Assembly: GCA_965242735.1 (NCBI GenBank)
Contig: OZ251497.1
Span: 2,666,001 to 2,730,000, forward strand
Direction: 5' to 3'
Origin: G958295645 sp965242735
Lineage (GTDB): Bacteria > Gemmatimonadota > Gemmatimonadetes > Longimicrobiales > Gaopeijiaceae
DNA length: 64,000 nucleotides
Shown: positions 43,156-51,552 of the stretch, piece by piece
Position numbering within the stretch: the stretch's first letter is position 1
Layout: each line of letters opens with the position of its first letter
Notes under the pieces: model-generated
Told to the model about the DNA's origin: nothing
What the model saw: the letters and a program-made list of their open reading frames with translations, nothing else
Databases searched by the model: none
Program-made: the position numbers and the translations under genes

Positions 43156-43276
43156 ACTCATCGAGACCGGTCGAGGGACAGGCCCGACGACGCCGGGGCA
43201 ACCTGTGGAAGGTGGCTCTTCCACTGATGTGCCAACTCCTGCAACGAACCCGAAACGGTTCGCTGGCGAAGATGAG
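43156..43276 (+). promoter_or_regulatory. SAM-I (S-box) riboswitch
   Basis: Closing stem P1 is CTCATC (43157-43162) with GATGAG (43271-43276). Between them are the conserved blocks CGAGGGACAGGCCCGACGA, CCGGGGCAACC, and a P3 hairpin around GTGGAAGGTGGCTCTTCCAC. A GCCAACTCC block and a P4 around GAACCCGAAACGGTTC follow. The order and spacing match SAM-I. It lies about 100 nt before metX, so SAM would shut off metX-metB expression. I cannot tell whether control is by termination or at translation. Confidence 0.92.
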
Positions 43277-43373
43277 CGCCCGTCGCGCCGACGGCGCGGC
43301 AGCCAGAAGCACCCAGGGCGTCGATTCTCCGGGAGTCCGATGAGGCCACTCCAACTCGCGGAGAACACGCCTC

Positions 43374-44699
43374 ATGACGCTCAATGCCGCCGCCGCCGCG
43401 CGGCATCATGCCCAGCAGCAGTGCCCCGCCAGGGCGCGGGACTTCTCCGGACGCGCCTCCAAGGCCGCAAGTCGGCCCGTCCGCGCCCGTCAGGGCGATC
43501 CCGGTCCGCTCGGCCCGCCTCCGGGCGCACCGGGCGCGATTCGCCCGCGCCTCCGCTTCGACCATTTGGGGCGTCGCAGGACGCCCGTCTTCTTCGAGGC
43601 GCACGGTCCGGCCGACGCGCGGCCGACGGTCGTGCTCGGGGGCATCTCGGCGGGCAAGCATCTGGCGCCGACCGCCTCCGATCCGCGTCCGGGCTGGTGG
43701 CCCGGCCTGGTGGGCCACGGCCGCGCGCTCGATCCGGATCGGCGCAGGCTCGTGGGAATGGACTTTCTCGGCGGGCCGTCGGGGGCCGGGCTGCTTCGGC
43801 CGGTCACCACCCGCGACCAAGCGCGCGCGGTGGCCGCCGTGCTGGACGAACTCGGCGGCCGACGGGCCGACGTCGTGGGCGCGTCCTACGGGGGCATGGT
43901 CGCGCTCGCGTTCGCCGAACTGTTCCCGGAGCGTGTGTCGCGGCTGGTCGTGGTGTGCGCCGCCCATCGCACCCATCCCATGGCAACGGCGTTGCGTTCG
44001 CTTCAGCGGGCGGTCGTGCGGCTGGGGGCTTGCGCGGGACGCGACGGAGAGGGGCTCGCGCTGGCCAGGGCCTTGGCCATGACCACGTACCGGAGCGCCC
44101 GCGAATTCGAAGGCCGCTTTTCGTCGGTTCCGCTTGGGCAAGACGGCGAGGGAGAGACGCCGACTGTCGCGCGCCCGCTGGCCAGGGGCCGCCGGGCCGC
44201 CCAGCGCTTTCCGGTCGAGAACTACTTGGAGGCGCGAGGGGCGGCGTTCGCGCGCGACTTCGACCCCGAGCGCTTTCTCGCCCTGTCGGAGTCGATCGAC
44301 CTGCACCGCACGCGCCCCGAATCGCTGCCGGCCTCCACGCTCCTCGTCTCGGTGGACAGCGACTCGCTGGCGCCGCCGTGGCTCGTGGACCGGTTGGCGG
44401 CGAAGGCGCAAGGACGGGCGGCCCACGCAACCCTGACGTCTCGGTTCGGGCACGACGCCTTCCTGAAGGAGACCGGCCTGGTGTCGGCGATGGTGCGGCG
44501 AGGGCTGGGAGACGAAGACACGGACGCGGAGGCGGCCGAGGCGGAAACGGCGCGGGCCGGCGCGCGGGCCGACGACGGGGAGAAGGAGACGGAACCCACA
44601 ACGCGAGCGCTGGCCCGTGGCAACCCGAAGGAAGGGGTGGCCAACGAAGCGGCAAGAGACCCGGAACCGAAGACGCGAGAAAAGGAGGCGCGGCGATGA
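43374..44699 (+). CDS. metX: Homoserine O-acyltransferase (MetX-like, alpha/beta hydrolase)
   Basis: The alpha/beta-hydrolase core begins near residue 58 (RFDHLGRRRTPVFFEAHGP). It has the strand PTVVLGGISAGKH, DFLGGPSG, and the nucleophile elbow VVGASYGGMVALAFAELFPERV. A later acid in LLVSVDSDSLAPP and His in RFGHDAFLKE complete the triad. MetX activates homoserine for methionine synthesis; whether acetyl- or succinyl-CoA is used cannot be read. The first 55 residues and the last about 65 (charged, low-complexity) look disordered and are unusual. Control by the SAM-I riboswitch and the ATGA overlap with metB support the role. Confidence 0.88.
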   Translation: MTLNAAAAARHHAQQQCPARARDFSGRASKAASRPVRARQGDPGPLGPPPGAPGAIRPRLRFDHLGRRRTPVFFEAHGPADARPTVVLGGISAGKHLAPTASDPRPGWWPGLVGHGRALDPDRRRLVGMDFLGGPSGAGLLRPVTTRDQARAVAAVLDELGGRRADVVGASYGGMVALAFAELFPERVSRLVVVCAAHRTHPMATALRSLQRAVVRLGACAGRDGEGLALARALAMTTYRSAREFEGRFSSVPLGQDGEGETPTVARPLARGRRAAQRFPVENYLEARGAAFARDFDPERFLALSESIDLHRTRPESLPASTLLVSVDSDSLAPPWLVDRLAAKAQGRAAHATLTSRFGHDAFLKETGLVSAMVRRGLGDEDTDAEAAEAETARAGARADDGEKETEPTTRALARGNPKEGVANEAARDPEPKTREKEARR

Positions 44700-46096
44700 T
44701 CGGCCTGCCAGGACGGAACGGGGCGGACGGCACCGGCGACCAGGCGCGGAGGACCGGGCCGACGCGAGGAACCAAGCCCGGCCCGGAGGACCGGGCCGGC
44801 GCAGGGAGCCAAGCCGCCGCGCAAGGCGACGGGGCCCCTCTCCGGACAGGCGTTCGCGACATGGAGGAACGGGCGGCCGCCGACCGCGCGGGCGACGGAG
44901 GCTGTTCGCCGGTCACGGCAGCCGTGCGCGCAGGCATCGGCTCCGACGCGGCGCATCGGGCGGTGATGCCCCCCATTCACCTTTCGTCAAACTTCGTGTT
45001 CGACTCGCCGGGCGTCTTCGGCCGCTACGACTACACGCGCACCGGCAACCCGACGCGCGACTTGGCTGCCGGGGCGGTCGCCGAGCTGGAGGGGGGCGCG
45101 GGAGCCGTGATCACGTCTTCGGGGATGGCGGCCGTGGCCGTCGTCACGCGGCTGCTCTCGGCGGGCGACGTGCTGGTGGCTCCGCACGACTGCTACGGCG
45201 GATGTCATCGCCTCTTCACGGCCGACGCGAGGCGCGGGGCCTACCGGGTGCGCTTCGTCGACCAGACCGATCCGGACGCGCTGGAGCAGGTCCGGCGGCT
45301 GCGGCCGCGCATGATCTGGATCGAGACGCCCAGCAATCCGCTGATGCGCATCGCCGACATCGTCCGCTGGGCGCGTCTGGCGCGGCAGGCGGGCGCGCTC
45401 TGCGTGGTGGACAACACCTTCCTGTCGCCCGTCAACCAGCGCCCGCTCGAGCTGGGCGCGGACATGGTCGTCCATTCCACGACGAAGTTCCTGAACGGCC
45501 ACAGCGACGTGGTCGGCGGCGCGGCGGTGGCGGCCGACGCGGCCGTCCTGGAGGAACTGTCGTGGTGGACCAACGCGCTCGGCGCGTCCGGCGCTCCGTT
45601 CGATTCCTACCTGACGCTGCGAGGCATCCGCACGTTGCATGCCCGCAACCGGGTGCACGCGGAGAACGCGCTGAGGGTCGTGGCCGCTTTGGCGGGAAGC
45701 GACGCGGTCGCCCGCGTCCATCATCCGAGTCTGGCCGGCCACCCGGGGCACGAGGTCGCGGCCCGCCAGCAGCTGGGCTGGGGCAGCTTGTTGTCCTTCG
45801 AGCTGTGGGGAGGCCGTCCGGCCGCGGAAGCGTTCGCGGCGGGTCTGCGCCAGTTCGTGCTGGCCGAGTCGCTCGGTGGCGTGGAGAGCTTGGTGGCCCA
45901 TCCCTGGACGATGACCCACGCGTCGATGGACGCGGCGGCGCGAAGGGCGGCCGGCATCGGCGAAGGCCTGCTGCGGATTTCCGTGGGGATCGAAGCCGCC
46001 GACGACCTGGAGACGGACGTGCGGCATGCGTTGCGCCGGGCAGAGAACGCTTGCGCGGCGGCGCCCGAGACGGCCGCAACCGGAGCCACGCCATGA
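44696..46096 (+). CDS. metB: Cystathionine gamma-synthase/trans-sulfuration PLP enzyme
   Basis: ATG at 44696 overlaps the metX stop (ATGA) and has AAGGAGG 7 nt upstream. The Cys/Met-metabolism PLP enzyme core starts near residue 60: PPIHLSSNFVFDSPG, YDYTRTGNPTRDL, the ITSSGMAAVAVV region, WIETPSNPLMRI, CVVDNTFLSPV and the PLP lysine in VHSTTKFLNGHSDVVGG. The N-terminal 60 residues are a low-complexity extension. It condenses activated homoserine with cysteine (or sulfide). GHSDVV is typical of MetB-type members; O-acylhomoserine sulfhydrylase remains possible. Confidence 0.9.
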   Translation: MIGLPGRNGADGTGDQARRTGPTRGTKPGPEDRAGAGSQAAAQGDGAPLRTGVRDMEERAAADRAGDGGCSPVTAAVRAGIGSDAAHRAVMPPIHLSSNFVFDSPGVFGRYDYTRTGNPTRDLAAGAVAELEGGAGAVITSSGMAAVAVVTRLLSAGDVLVAPHDCYGGCHRLFTADARRGAYRVRFVDQTDPDALEQVRRLRPRMIWIETPSNPLMRIADIVRWARLARQAGALCVVDNTFLSPVNQRPLELGADMVVHSTTKFLNGHSDVVGGAAVAADAAVLEELSWWTNALGASGAPFDSYLTLRGIRTLHARNRVHAENALRVVAALAGSDAVARVHHPSLAGHPGHEVAARQQLGWGSLLSFELWGGRPAAEAFAAGLRQFVLAESLGGVESLVAHPWTMTHASMDAAARRAAGIGEGLLRISVGIEAADDLETDVRHALRRAENACAAAPETAATGATP

Positions 46097-46256
46097 GCGA
46101 TCCGCCCGACGCGCTCGATCAGCGGCGGCGCACGCTAGCACGAGGGCCGCAACCGGGAGCGACACGAGCGATCCGCTGACCCCACTCCTCCGCCGGCCTG
46201 CTCCGCCGACACGAAGCTCGCCGCAACCCGGGGGCGACACGAGCGATCCGCTGGCC
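46074..46256 (+). repeat. Three direct repeats of about 36 bp starting in the metB 3' end
   Basis: CCGCAACCGG followed by GAGCGATCCGC recurs at 46074-46110 (spanning the metB stop), 46147-46181 and 46221-46256, period about 74 bp. The third copy continues into GCGCGCTCGAAC, like copy 1. It appears to have arisen by duplicating the end of metB. The rest of 46097-46449 has no gene. Confidence 0.7.
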
Positions 46257-46287
46257 CGTCCGGCGCGCTCGAACGTCGCCCGAAAGA

Positions 46288-46327
46288 GGACATTTCTACT
46301 TGGATAAGGGCGGACATTATCTATTGC
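46288..46327. other. Paired GGACATT motifs, possible remnant of an IS end
   Basis: GGACATTTCTACTTGG at 46288-46303 and GGACATTATCTATTGC at 46312-46327 are spaced 24 bp apart. Repeated GGACATT blocks of this kind are reminiscent of ends of some IS21/IS481-type elements. No transposase gene is nearby. TTGACA at 46331-46336 could alternatively be a -35 box for rpsU, though no good -10 follows. Confidence 0.3.
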
Positions 46328-46449
46328 GGCTTGACATCTTCGCGGGCGTTCAGGGTTGCGCGCGACGGCGCATCCGTTACCTTCTCCTGCCCGCCGCCCG
46401 TGCCAGAGGGGCGGTCAATCGACGCCAAGACACGGAAGGCCACGTCAAG

Positions 46450-46644
46450 TTGGAAGTCATGGTGCAGGACAACGAGAACCTGGAGCGCGCGCTTCGGAGG
46501 TTCAAGCGGAAGGTGCAGCGCTCGGGGCTCTATTCGGAGCTTCGCAAGCGCCGCTTCTACGAAAAGCCCAGCGCCCGACGCAAGCGGAGGCGCGAGGCGG
46601 CCATCCGGCGCGAGCGTCGCCGGCAACGCAGGACCCGCCGCTAG
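46450..46644 (+). CDS. rpsU: Small ribosomal subunit protein bS21
   Basis: The conserved core is NENLERALRRFKRKVQRSGLYSELRKRRFYEKPSARRKRRREAA, cut here: NENLERALRRFKRK, RSGLYSELRKRRFYEKPS, then a very basic tail. TTG at 46450 gives (M)EVMVQDNE, matching the usual N-terminal length, with GGAAGG about 10 nt upstream; ATG at 46459 would be three residues shorter. 64 aa. It takes part in 30S subunit initiation near the 3' end of 16S rRNA. Single gene. Confidence 0.93.
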   Translation: MEVMVQDNENLERALRRFKRKVQRSGLYSELRKRRFYEKPSARRKRRREAAIRRERRRQRRTRR

Positions 46645-46804
46645 CCGCCCAAGCCGAGCCTTGGCCGACAACGCGAGTTCTTCGGCCACGTTCGCAACAC
46701 GCGGCCGGCGCTGGCGCTAGCCGCCGACCCGAGAAGCCCTCGGCGCGTCGTCGGGCGCGACCGGGGATGCAGAACGGGCCAGCGCTCCAGTCCGCCGCGG
46801 AAGC

Positions 46805-48232
46805 TCAGCTGGCGGGGCGGGCGCCTTTCAGGTAGTCCAGGAGCAGGTTCGTCATGGCCCGGATGCCCACGGGCACGGCGGAGTTGTCGGCTTGGAAGTC
46901 GGGCGTGTGGTGGCCGCCGGACGTGCCGCCCGGCTTGACTTGGCCCAAGCGGAAGAAGAAGCCGGGCACCTCGTTGGCGAAGTAGGCGAAGTCTTCGCCG
47001 CCCATGGTCGGTTCCAGGTCCACGACGTTCTCGGGGCCGAGGACGCGCGCCAGGGTGGGGAGCATCCGGGCCGCCAGCTCGGGATCGTTGATGGTGGCGG
47101 GCGTGCCCCGGTCGTAGTCCAGCTCGTAGTCGCCGCCGCCGGCCGCCGTCACGCCCGCGAGGATCTCGCCCATGCGGCGCTCCACGGCGTCCCGCACGCC
47201 GGGATCGTAGGTGCGCACGGTCCCCTCCAGCTCCACCACGTCCGGGATGATGTTGAAGCGCGTGCCGCCTCGGATGATGCCCACGGTCACCACGCTGGGC
47301 TCCAGCGGGCTCAGGTTGCGCGAGCGGATCGTCTGGAACGCGGTCACGGCCTGGGACGCCATCACCACGGGATCGACGCTCAGATGGGGCGCGGCGCCGT
47401 GGGCCTGCTTGCCCTTCACGCGAATCTTGAAGTGGTCCACCGCGGCCAGCGCGGGCCCCACCGAGAATCCCACTTGGCCGACCTCCATGTCGGAGAAGCT
47501 GTGCAGCCCGAAAATCGCGCTCGGGGCCGGGTCCTCGAGCACGCCCTCCGCCACCATCATCCGCGCCCCGCCGTCCTCGCCCGGCGGCGGCCCCTCTTCG
47601 GCGGGCTGGAAGATGAACTTGACCGTCCCGGGCAGCTCGTCGCGCATGGAAGCCAGCACGGACGCCACGCCCAGCTGCACCGCCACGTGGATGTCGTGCC
47701 CGCAGGCGTGGCTGACGCCCACTTCCTGGCCCAGGTACGTGGTGCGCACGGTGGACTTGAAGGGAAACGGCGTGTCCTCGGTGACGGGCAGCGCGTCCAT
47801 GTCTGCGCGCACCGCCACCACCGGACCGGGCCGGCCGCCGCGCAGAATGCCCACGACGCCCGTATGCGCCACGCCCGTGCGCACATCGTCGAAGCCCAGC
47901 GCTCGCAGGTGGTCGGCGACCAGCTCCGCCGTCTTGAATTCGCGGTTGCCCAGTTCCGGGTTCTGGTGGATGATCTCCCGCAGCCGCACGATGGTGTCCT
48001 CGACCTGGGCCACGGCTTCGTCGACCCGAGCGCCGTGATCCTGCGCGGGCACGCCGGCGGCAAGAAGGCCAAGCCAGCCGAGAACGGGCAGGGCCGCCCA
48101 CAACGCAGCGGCGGCAATCAGCCCCGTGCGGACGCGGCGCCGTCCAAGCGGGGCTTCTCGGGACGTGCCCGGAGCGCCCAAGGCCGCAGGGCGCCCTCGC
48201 CGGAGCGCTCGAAGTCGATCTCCGTCCGTCAT
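46805..48232 (-). CDS. M20 family amidohydrolase/peptidase, exported (475 aa)
   Basis: Metal-binding motifs of the M20D group are all present: RADMDALPV, SHACGHDIHVAVQLG, FIFQPAEEGPP, and GGEDFAYF near the end, with a dimerisation lid domain between (QAHGAAPHLSVDPVVMASQAV). A hydrophobic N-terminal segment at about residues 35-62 suggests a signal anchor or signal peptide, so hydrolysis of N-acyl amino acids or dipeptides would occur outside the cytoplasm. ATG at 48232 lies one base after the stop of the dehydrogenase gene, so the two are co-transcribed. Confidence 0.92.
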   Translation of the reverse strand: MTDGDRLRALRRGRPAALGAPGTSREAPLGRRRVRTGLIAAAALWAALPVLGWLGLLAAGVPAQDHGARVDEAVAQVEDTIVRLREIIHQNPELGNREFKTAELVADHLRALGFDDVRTGVAHTGVVGILRGGRPGPVVAVRADMDALPVTEDTPFPFKSTVRTTYLGQEVGVSHACGHDIHVAVQLGVASVLASMRDELPGTVKFIFQPAEEGPPPGEDGGARMMVAEGVLEDPAPSAIFGLHSFSDMEVGQVGFSVGPALAAVDHFKIRVKGKQAHGAAPHLSVDPVVMASQAVTAFQTIRSRNLSPLEPSVVTVGIIRGGTRFNIIPDVVELEGTVRTYDPGVRDAVERRMGEILAGVTAAGGGDYELDYDRGTPATINDPELAARMLPTLARVLGPENVVDLEPTMGGEDFAYFANEVPGFFFRLGQVKPGGTSGGHHTPDFQADNSAVPVGIRAMTNLLLDYLKGARPAS

Positions 48233-48233
48233 C

Positions 48234-49112
48234 CTAGAGCTCCAAGGCCACGGGGCCTTCCGGGGTCCAGTCGTAGAAGCCGGCCCCGGTCTTGCGGCCG
48301 AAGCGGCCCATGGCCACCAAGCGCTTGAGCAGGGGGGGCGGCGCGTATCGCTCTTCCCGGTATTCGTCGAACATGATCTCGGCGATCCGGTGGAGCGTGT
48401 CGATCCCCACGAAGTCGCACAGCGTGAAGGGTCCCATCGGGTAGCCGCATCCCAGCGTCATCGCCTTGTCGATGTCTTCCATGCTGGCCATGCCGCGCTC
48501 CAGCTGGCGAATGGCGTCCAGCATGTAGGGGACCAGCAGCAAGTTGACGACGAAGCCGGAGTTGTCGCGAGCGGCCACGGGCGCCTTGCCCACCTTCTCG
48601 GCGAACGCGAACGCCGCGTCGAAGGTCTCGGGGCTCGTGGCGATGGTCCGCACGACCTCGACGAGCTTCATCACCGGCACGGGATTGAAGAAATGGAGGC
48701 CGACGAACCGGTCGGCCCGCGACGTGGCCGCGGCCATGTCCGTGATGGGCAGCGAGCTGGTGTTGGACGCGAAGATCGTCTTCGGCCCGCACGCCTCGTC
48801 CAGCTCCGCGAACAGGGCGTTCTTGGCGTCCAGCGACTCGACGATGGCCTCGACGACCAGGTCGCACCCGGCCAAGCCGGCCAGTTCGGTCGTGAACGTC
48901 GTTCGCGCCAAGGCCGCGTCCTTCTCCGCCTCGCCGAGCTTGTTCTTGGCCACCGCCCGCGCCAGAGACTTCTCCACGCGGGCGCGACCCGCCTGCAAGG
49001 CCGCGTCGTCCACCTCGCGCACGACCACGCCGCACCCCGCCTTGGCCGCGATCTCGGCGATCCCGCTGCCCATGAGTCCGCAGCCCGCCACCCCCACCGT
49101 CTCTATGCTCAA
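48234..49112 (-). CDS. 3-hydroxyacyl-CoA (3-hydroxybutyryl-CoA) dehydrogenase
   Basis: TTG at 49112 (SIETVGVAGCG). Rossmann NAD site GVAGCGLMGSGIAEIAAKAG, conserved VVEAIVESLDAKNALFAELD, SNTSSLPITDMAAATSR, the catalytic His in GLHFFNPVPVMKLVEVV, and the C-terminal domain DNSGFVVNLLLVPYMLDAI and GCGYPMGPFTLCDFVGID. 292 aa, the usual size of stand-alone dehydrogenases in butyrate/PHB or beta-oxidation routes. It is near a thiolase gene on the same strand (150 bp upstream). The spacer at 49113-49263 holds a roughly 30-bp direct repeat of the thiolase 3' end. Confidence 0.95.
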   Translation of the reverse strand: MSIETVGVAGCGLMGSGIAEIAAKAGCGVVVREVDDAALQAGRARVEKSLARAVAKNKLGEAEKDAALARTTFTTELAGLAGCDLVVEAIVESLDAKNALFAELDEACGPKTIFASNTSSLPITDMAAATSRADRFVGLHFFNPVPVMKLVEVVRTIATSPETFDAAFAFAEKVGKAPVAARDNSGFVVNLLLVPYMLDAIRQLERGMASMEDIDKAMTLGCGYPMGPFTLCDFVGIDTLHRIAEIMFDEYREERYAPPPLLKRLVAMGRFGRKTGAGFYDWTPEGPVALEL

Positions 49113-49263
49113 AGCCCTTGTCTCCTCGAGTGATCTGGTCGGCTCCGCCCGAATGGCGAGAGCCTGTTGCGCATAGCGCGCCTGCCCGTCAGCCGGTCGC
49201 GCGCCGCTCTGTTCCGTCCAGCGTCGGCGGCAATCGCGATCGGCCGCCCGAATGGCGGGAGCC

Positions 49264-50472
49264 TCAGCACGCTTCGACGATCACCGCCCCGCCCTGTCCG
49301 CCGCCGATGCACGCGGACCCGAGCCCGTAGCGCGCGCCGCGGCGGCGCAGCTCGTGGAGCAAGTGGACGGTGATGCGCGCGCCGGACGCGCCCAAGGGAT
49401 GCGACAGCGCGATCGCGCCCCCGTTGACGTTCGTCTTCGCCGGGTCCAAGCCCAGCTCCTTCTCCACGGCCTTGTACTGCGGCGCGAACGCCTCGTTGAC
49501 CTCGACGAGATCCATGTCGGCGAGCGAGAGGCCGGCCCGTTCGAGCGCCAACCGGCCGGCCGGCGCGGGGCCGATCCCCATGATCGACGGATCGACGCCG
49601 GCGAACCCCCACGAGACCAAGCGGCCGAGGGGCGTCTTGCCGTTGGCCTCCGCCCAGGCGCGCGTGGCCAGCACCAGGGAGGCCGCGCCGTCGCCGATGC
49701 CGCTGGCGTTGCCCGCGGTCACCAGCCCGTCCTTCTTGAAGTAGGGCCGCAGCTTGGCCAAGCCCTCCATGGCGGCGTCGGGACGGACGTGCTCGTCGCG
49801 CCGGAAGTCCTCGCGCTTGCCCCGGCGCGTCTTGACCTCGACCGGCGCGAGTTCGGCGGCGAAGCGGCCGGCCGCCGTCGCGTCCCGGGCCCGCTGGTGG
49901 CTGGCGAGGGCCACCTGGTCGGCCTCCTCGCGGGTCACGCCGTACTGCTCCGCCAAGCGCTCCGCCGTCTCGGCCATGGTCAGGCCGCAGTTCGTGTCCA
50001 GCAGCGACTCCCAGAGCACGTCCTGCAACGCCCCCGCCGCCGGTCCCAACCGAAGCGCTCCCCAGCGCGCGCCTCGAATCACGTGGGGCGCCTGGCTCAT
50101 GGACTCGGCGCCGCCGCACAGCGCCACCTGCGCTCCGTCGACGAGCATCGCGTGCGCGCCCGAGACGACGGCCTGGAAGCCGGAGCCGCAGAGACGGTTG
50201 ACGGTGAGCGCCCCCGCTTCTTGGGGAACGCCCGCGCGCAGGCCGACGTGGCGCGCCAGATACAGCGCGTCCGCCGACGTCTGAAGCGCGTTGCCGTAGA
50301 CGACGCAGTCCACGTGCGCCGGCTCGACGTCCGCCGCCTCGAGGGCCGCCTTGGCGGAGTGGGCCGCCAGGTCGGTGGCCGTCATGTCCTTCAGCGCTCC
50401 GCCGAACGTGCCGAACGGGGTCCGCTTGCCCGACAGGAATACGATGTCCTTCGTTGCCGCTTGCGTGCTCAC
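49264..50472 (-). CDS. Acetyl-CoA acetyltransferase (thiolase)
   Basis: GTG at 50472 overlaps the dehydrogenase stop (GTGA). Thiolase signatures: LSGKRTPFGTFGG, active-site Cys in NRLCGSGFQAVVSGA, VNEAFAPQYKAVEKELG, NVNGGAIALSHPLGASGAR with the catalytic His, and the second Cys in GSACIGGGQGGAVIVE. 402 aa, normal length. It condenses or cleaves acetoacetyl-CoA; together with the downstream 3-hydroxyacyl-CoA dehydrogenase this suggests a short-chain acyl-CoA module. Confidence 0.96.
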   Translation of the reverse strand: MSTQAATKDIVFLSGKRTPFGTFGGALKDMTATDLAAHSAKAALEAADVEPAHVDCVVYGNALQTSADALYLARHVGLRAGVPQEAGALTVNRLCGSGFQAVVSGAHAMLVDGAQVALCGGAESMSQAPHVIRGARWGALRLGPAAGALQDVLWESLLDTNCGLTMAETAERLAEQYGVTREEADQVALASHQRARDATAAGRFAAELAPVEVKTRRGKREDFRRDEHVRPDAAMEGLAKLRPYFKKDGLVTAGNASGIGDGAASLVLATRAWAEANGKTPLGRLVSWGFAGVDPSIMGIGPAPAGRLALERAGLSLADMDLVEVNEAFAPQYKAVEKELGLDPAKTNVNGGAIALSHPLGASGARITVHLLHELRRRGARYGLGSACIGGGQGGAVIVEAC

Positions 50473-51530
50473 GCGCGCTTCTCCTCGAGAATTCGGGCCG
50501 CGACCCATTCGCCGACTTCGCGGGTCGTGGCGCGTCCGTTCAAGTCCGGCGTGACGACGCCCGCCCGGAGCGACGCCTGGAGCGCGTCCTCCACCGCCGC
50601 CGCCGCTTCGGGCTGGTTGAGATGTTCGAAAATAAGCCCGCCGCAGGCAATGGCGCCGACCGGATTGGCCCGGCCCGTGCCGGCGATGTCCGGCGCGGAA
50701 CCGTGCACGGGCTCGAAGAGCGCCCAGCGTCCGGGATGAAGGTTGGCGGAGGGCGCGAGGCCGATGCCCCCAGTGACCTGCGCCGCGAGGTCGCTCACGA
50801 TGTCGCCGAACAGGTTGGAGGTTACGACGACGTCGTACCGAGCGGGCCGGCGCACGAGGTCCATGGCCGTCGCGTCCACGTACTGGGCGTCCCGTTCGAC
50901 GGCGGGAAAGCCCCGCCCCACTTCCTCGAACACGCGTCGCCAGAGCCGTCCGGCGTGCACCAGCGCGTTGGCCTTGTCCACCAAGGTCACGCGGGCGCGG
51001 CCGACCGAATCGGCGTGCTCGAAGGCGGCCCGCACGATGCGCTCGACGCCCTTGTAGGTGTTGACGCTCTCCTGCGTGGCGATCTCGTCTTGGGTGCCGG
51101 GCTTGAAGCGCCCGCCCAGGCCCGCGTAGAGCTCCTCGGTGTTCTCGCGAAAGATGACGATGTCGACGGGGCCGCCGGGATCCTTGAGCGGGCAAAGCGA
51201 CGGCAAGCGCAGCCGGCAGGGCCGGAGGTTGACGTACAGGTCGGCCGCGCGGCGCAGTCCCAGCAGCACGTCGCGCGCGTGCTCGTTTCCGGGAACGCGG
51301 GGGTCCCCCAAGGCGCCCAGCAGGGCGGCGTCGTGCTCGCCGACGAGGCGATCCATCTCTTCGGCGGTGATCGTCACGCCCTCGCGCAGGAATCGGTCCG
51401 CGCTCAGGTCCCAGGACTCCAGGACCAGCTCCAGGCCGAAGCGCGCCGACGCGGCTCTCAGGACGAGAACCGCGGCGTCCGTGACTTCCGGGCCGATGCC
51501 GTCCCCGCCGACGACGGCGAGCTTGGTCAT
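50469..51530 (-). CDS. Isocitrate/isopropylmalate dehydrogenase family protein
   Basis: 353 aa with family motifs: VVGGDGIGPEVTDAAV, GALGDPRVPGNEHARDVLLGLRRAADLYVNLRP in pieces, FRENTEELYAGLGG, VTLVDKANAL with the catalytic Lys, and the metal site TSNLFGDIVSDLAAQVTGGIGL. FEPVHGSAPDIAGTGRANPVG is the conserved cofactor-binding region. Members oxidatively decarboxylate isopropylmalate, isocitrate, tartrate or similar 2-hydroxyacids. The context (thiolase, no leu genes) does not settle which, so no gene name is given. It lies 22 bp after the asparaginase gene. Confidence 0.93.
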   Translation of the reverse strand: MTKLAVVGGDGIGPEVTDAAVLVLRAASARFGLELVLESWDLSADRFLREGVTITAEEMDRLVGEHDAALLGALGDPRVPGNEHARDVLLGLRRAADLYVNLRPCRLRLPSLCPLKDPGGPVDIVIFRENTEELYAGLGGRFKPGTQDEIATQESVNTYKGVERIVRAAFEHADSVGRARVTLVDKANALVHAGRLWRRVFEEVGRGFPAVERDAQYVDATAMDLVRRPARYDVVVTSNLFGDIVSDLAAQVTGGIGLAPSANLHPGRWALFEPVHGSAPDIAGTGRANPVGAIACGGLIFEHLNQPEAAAAVEDALQASLRAGVVTPDLNGRATTREVGEWVAARILEEKRA

Positions 51531-51552
51531 CCGAGAAGGCTGGCTTCGCCCC

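Noticed and set aside
43205..46096. metB extended upstream to 43205
   Set aside because: It would overlap the SAM-I riboswitch and all of metX; the strong AAGGAGG before 44696 decides the start.
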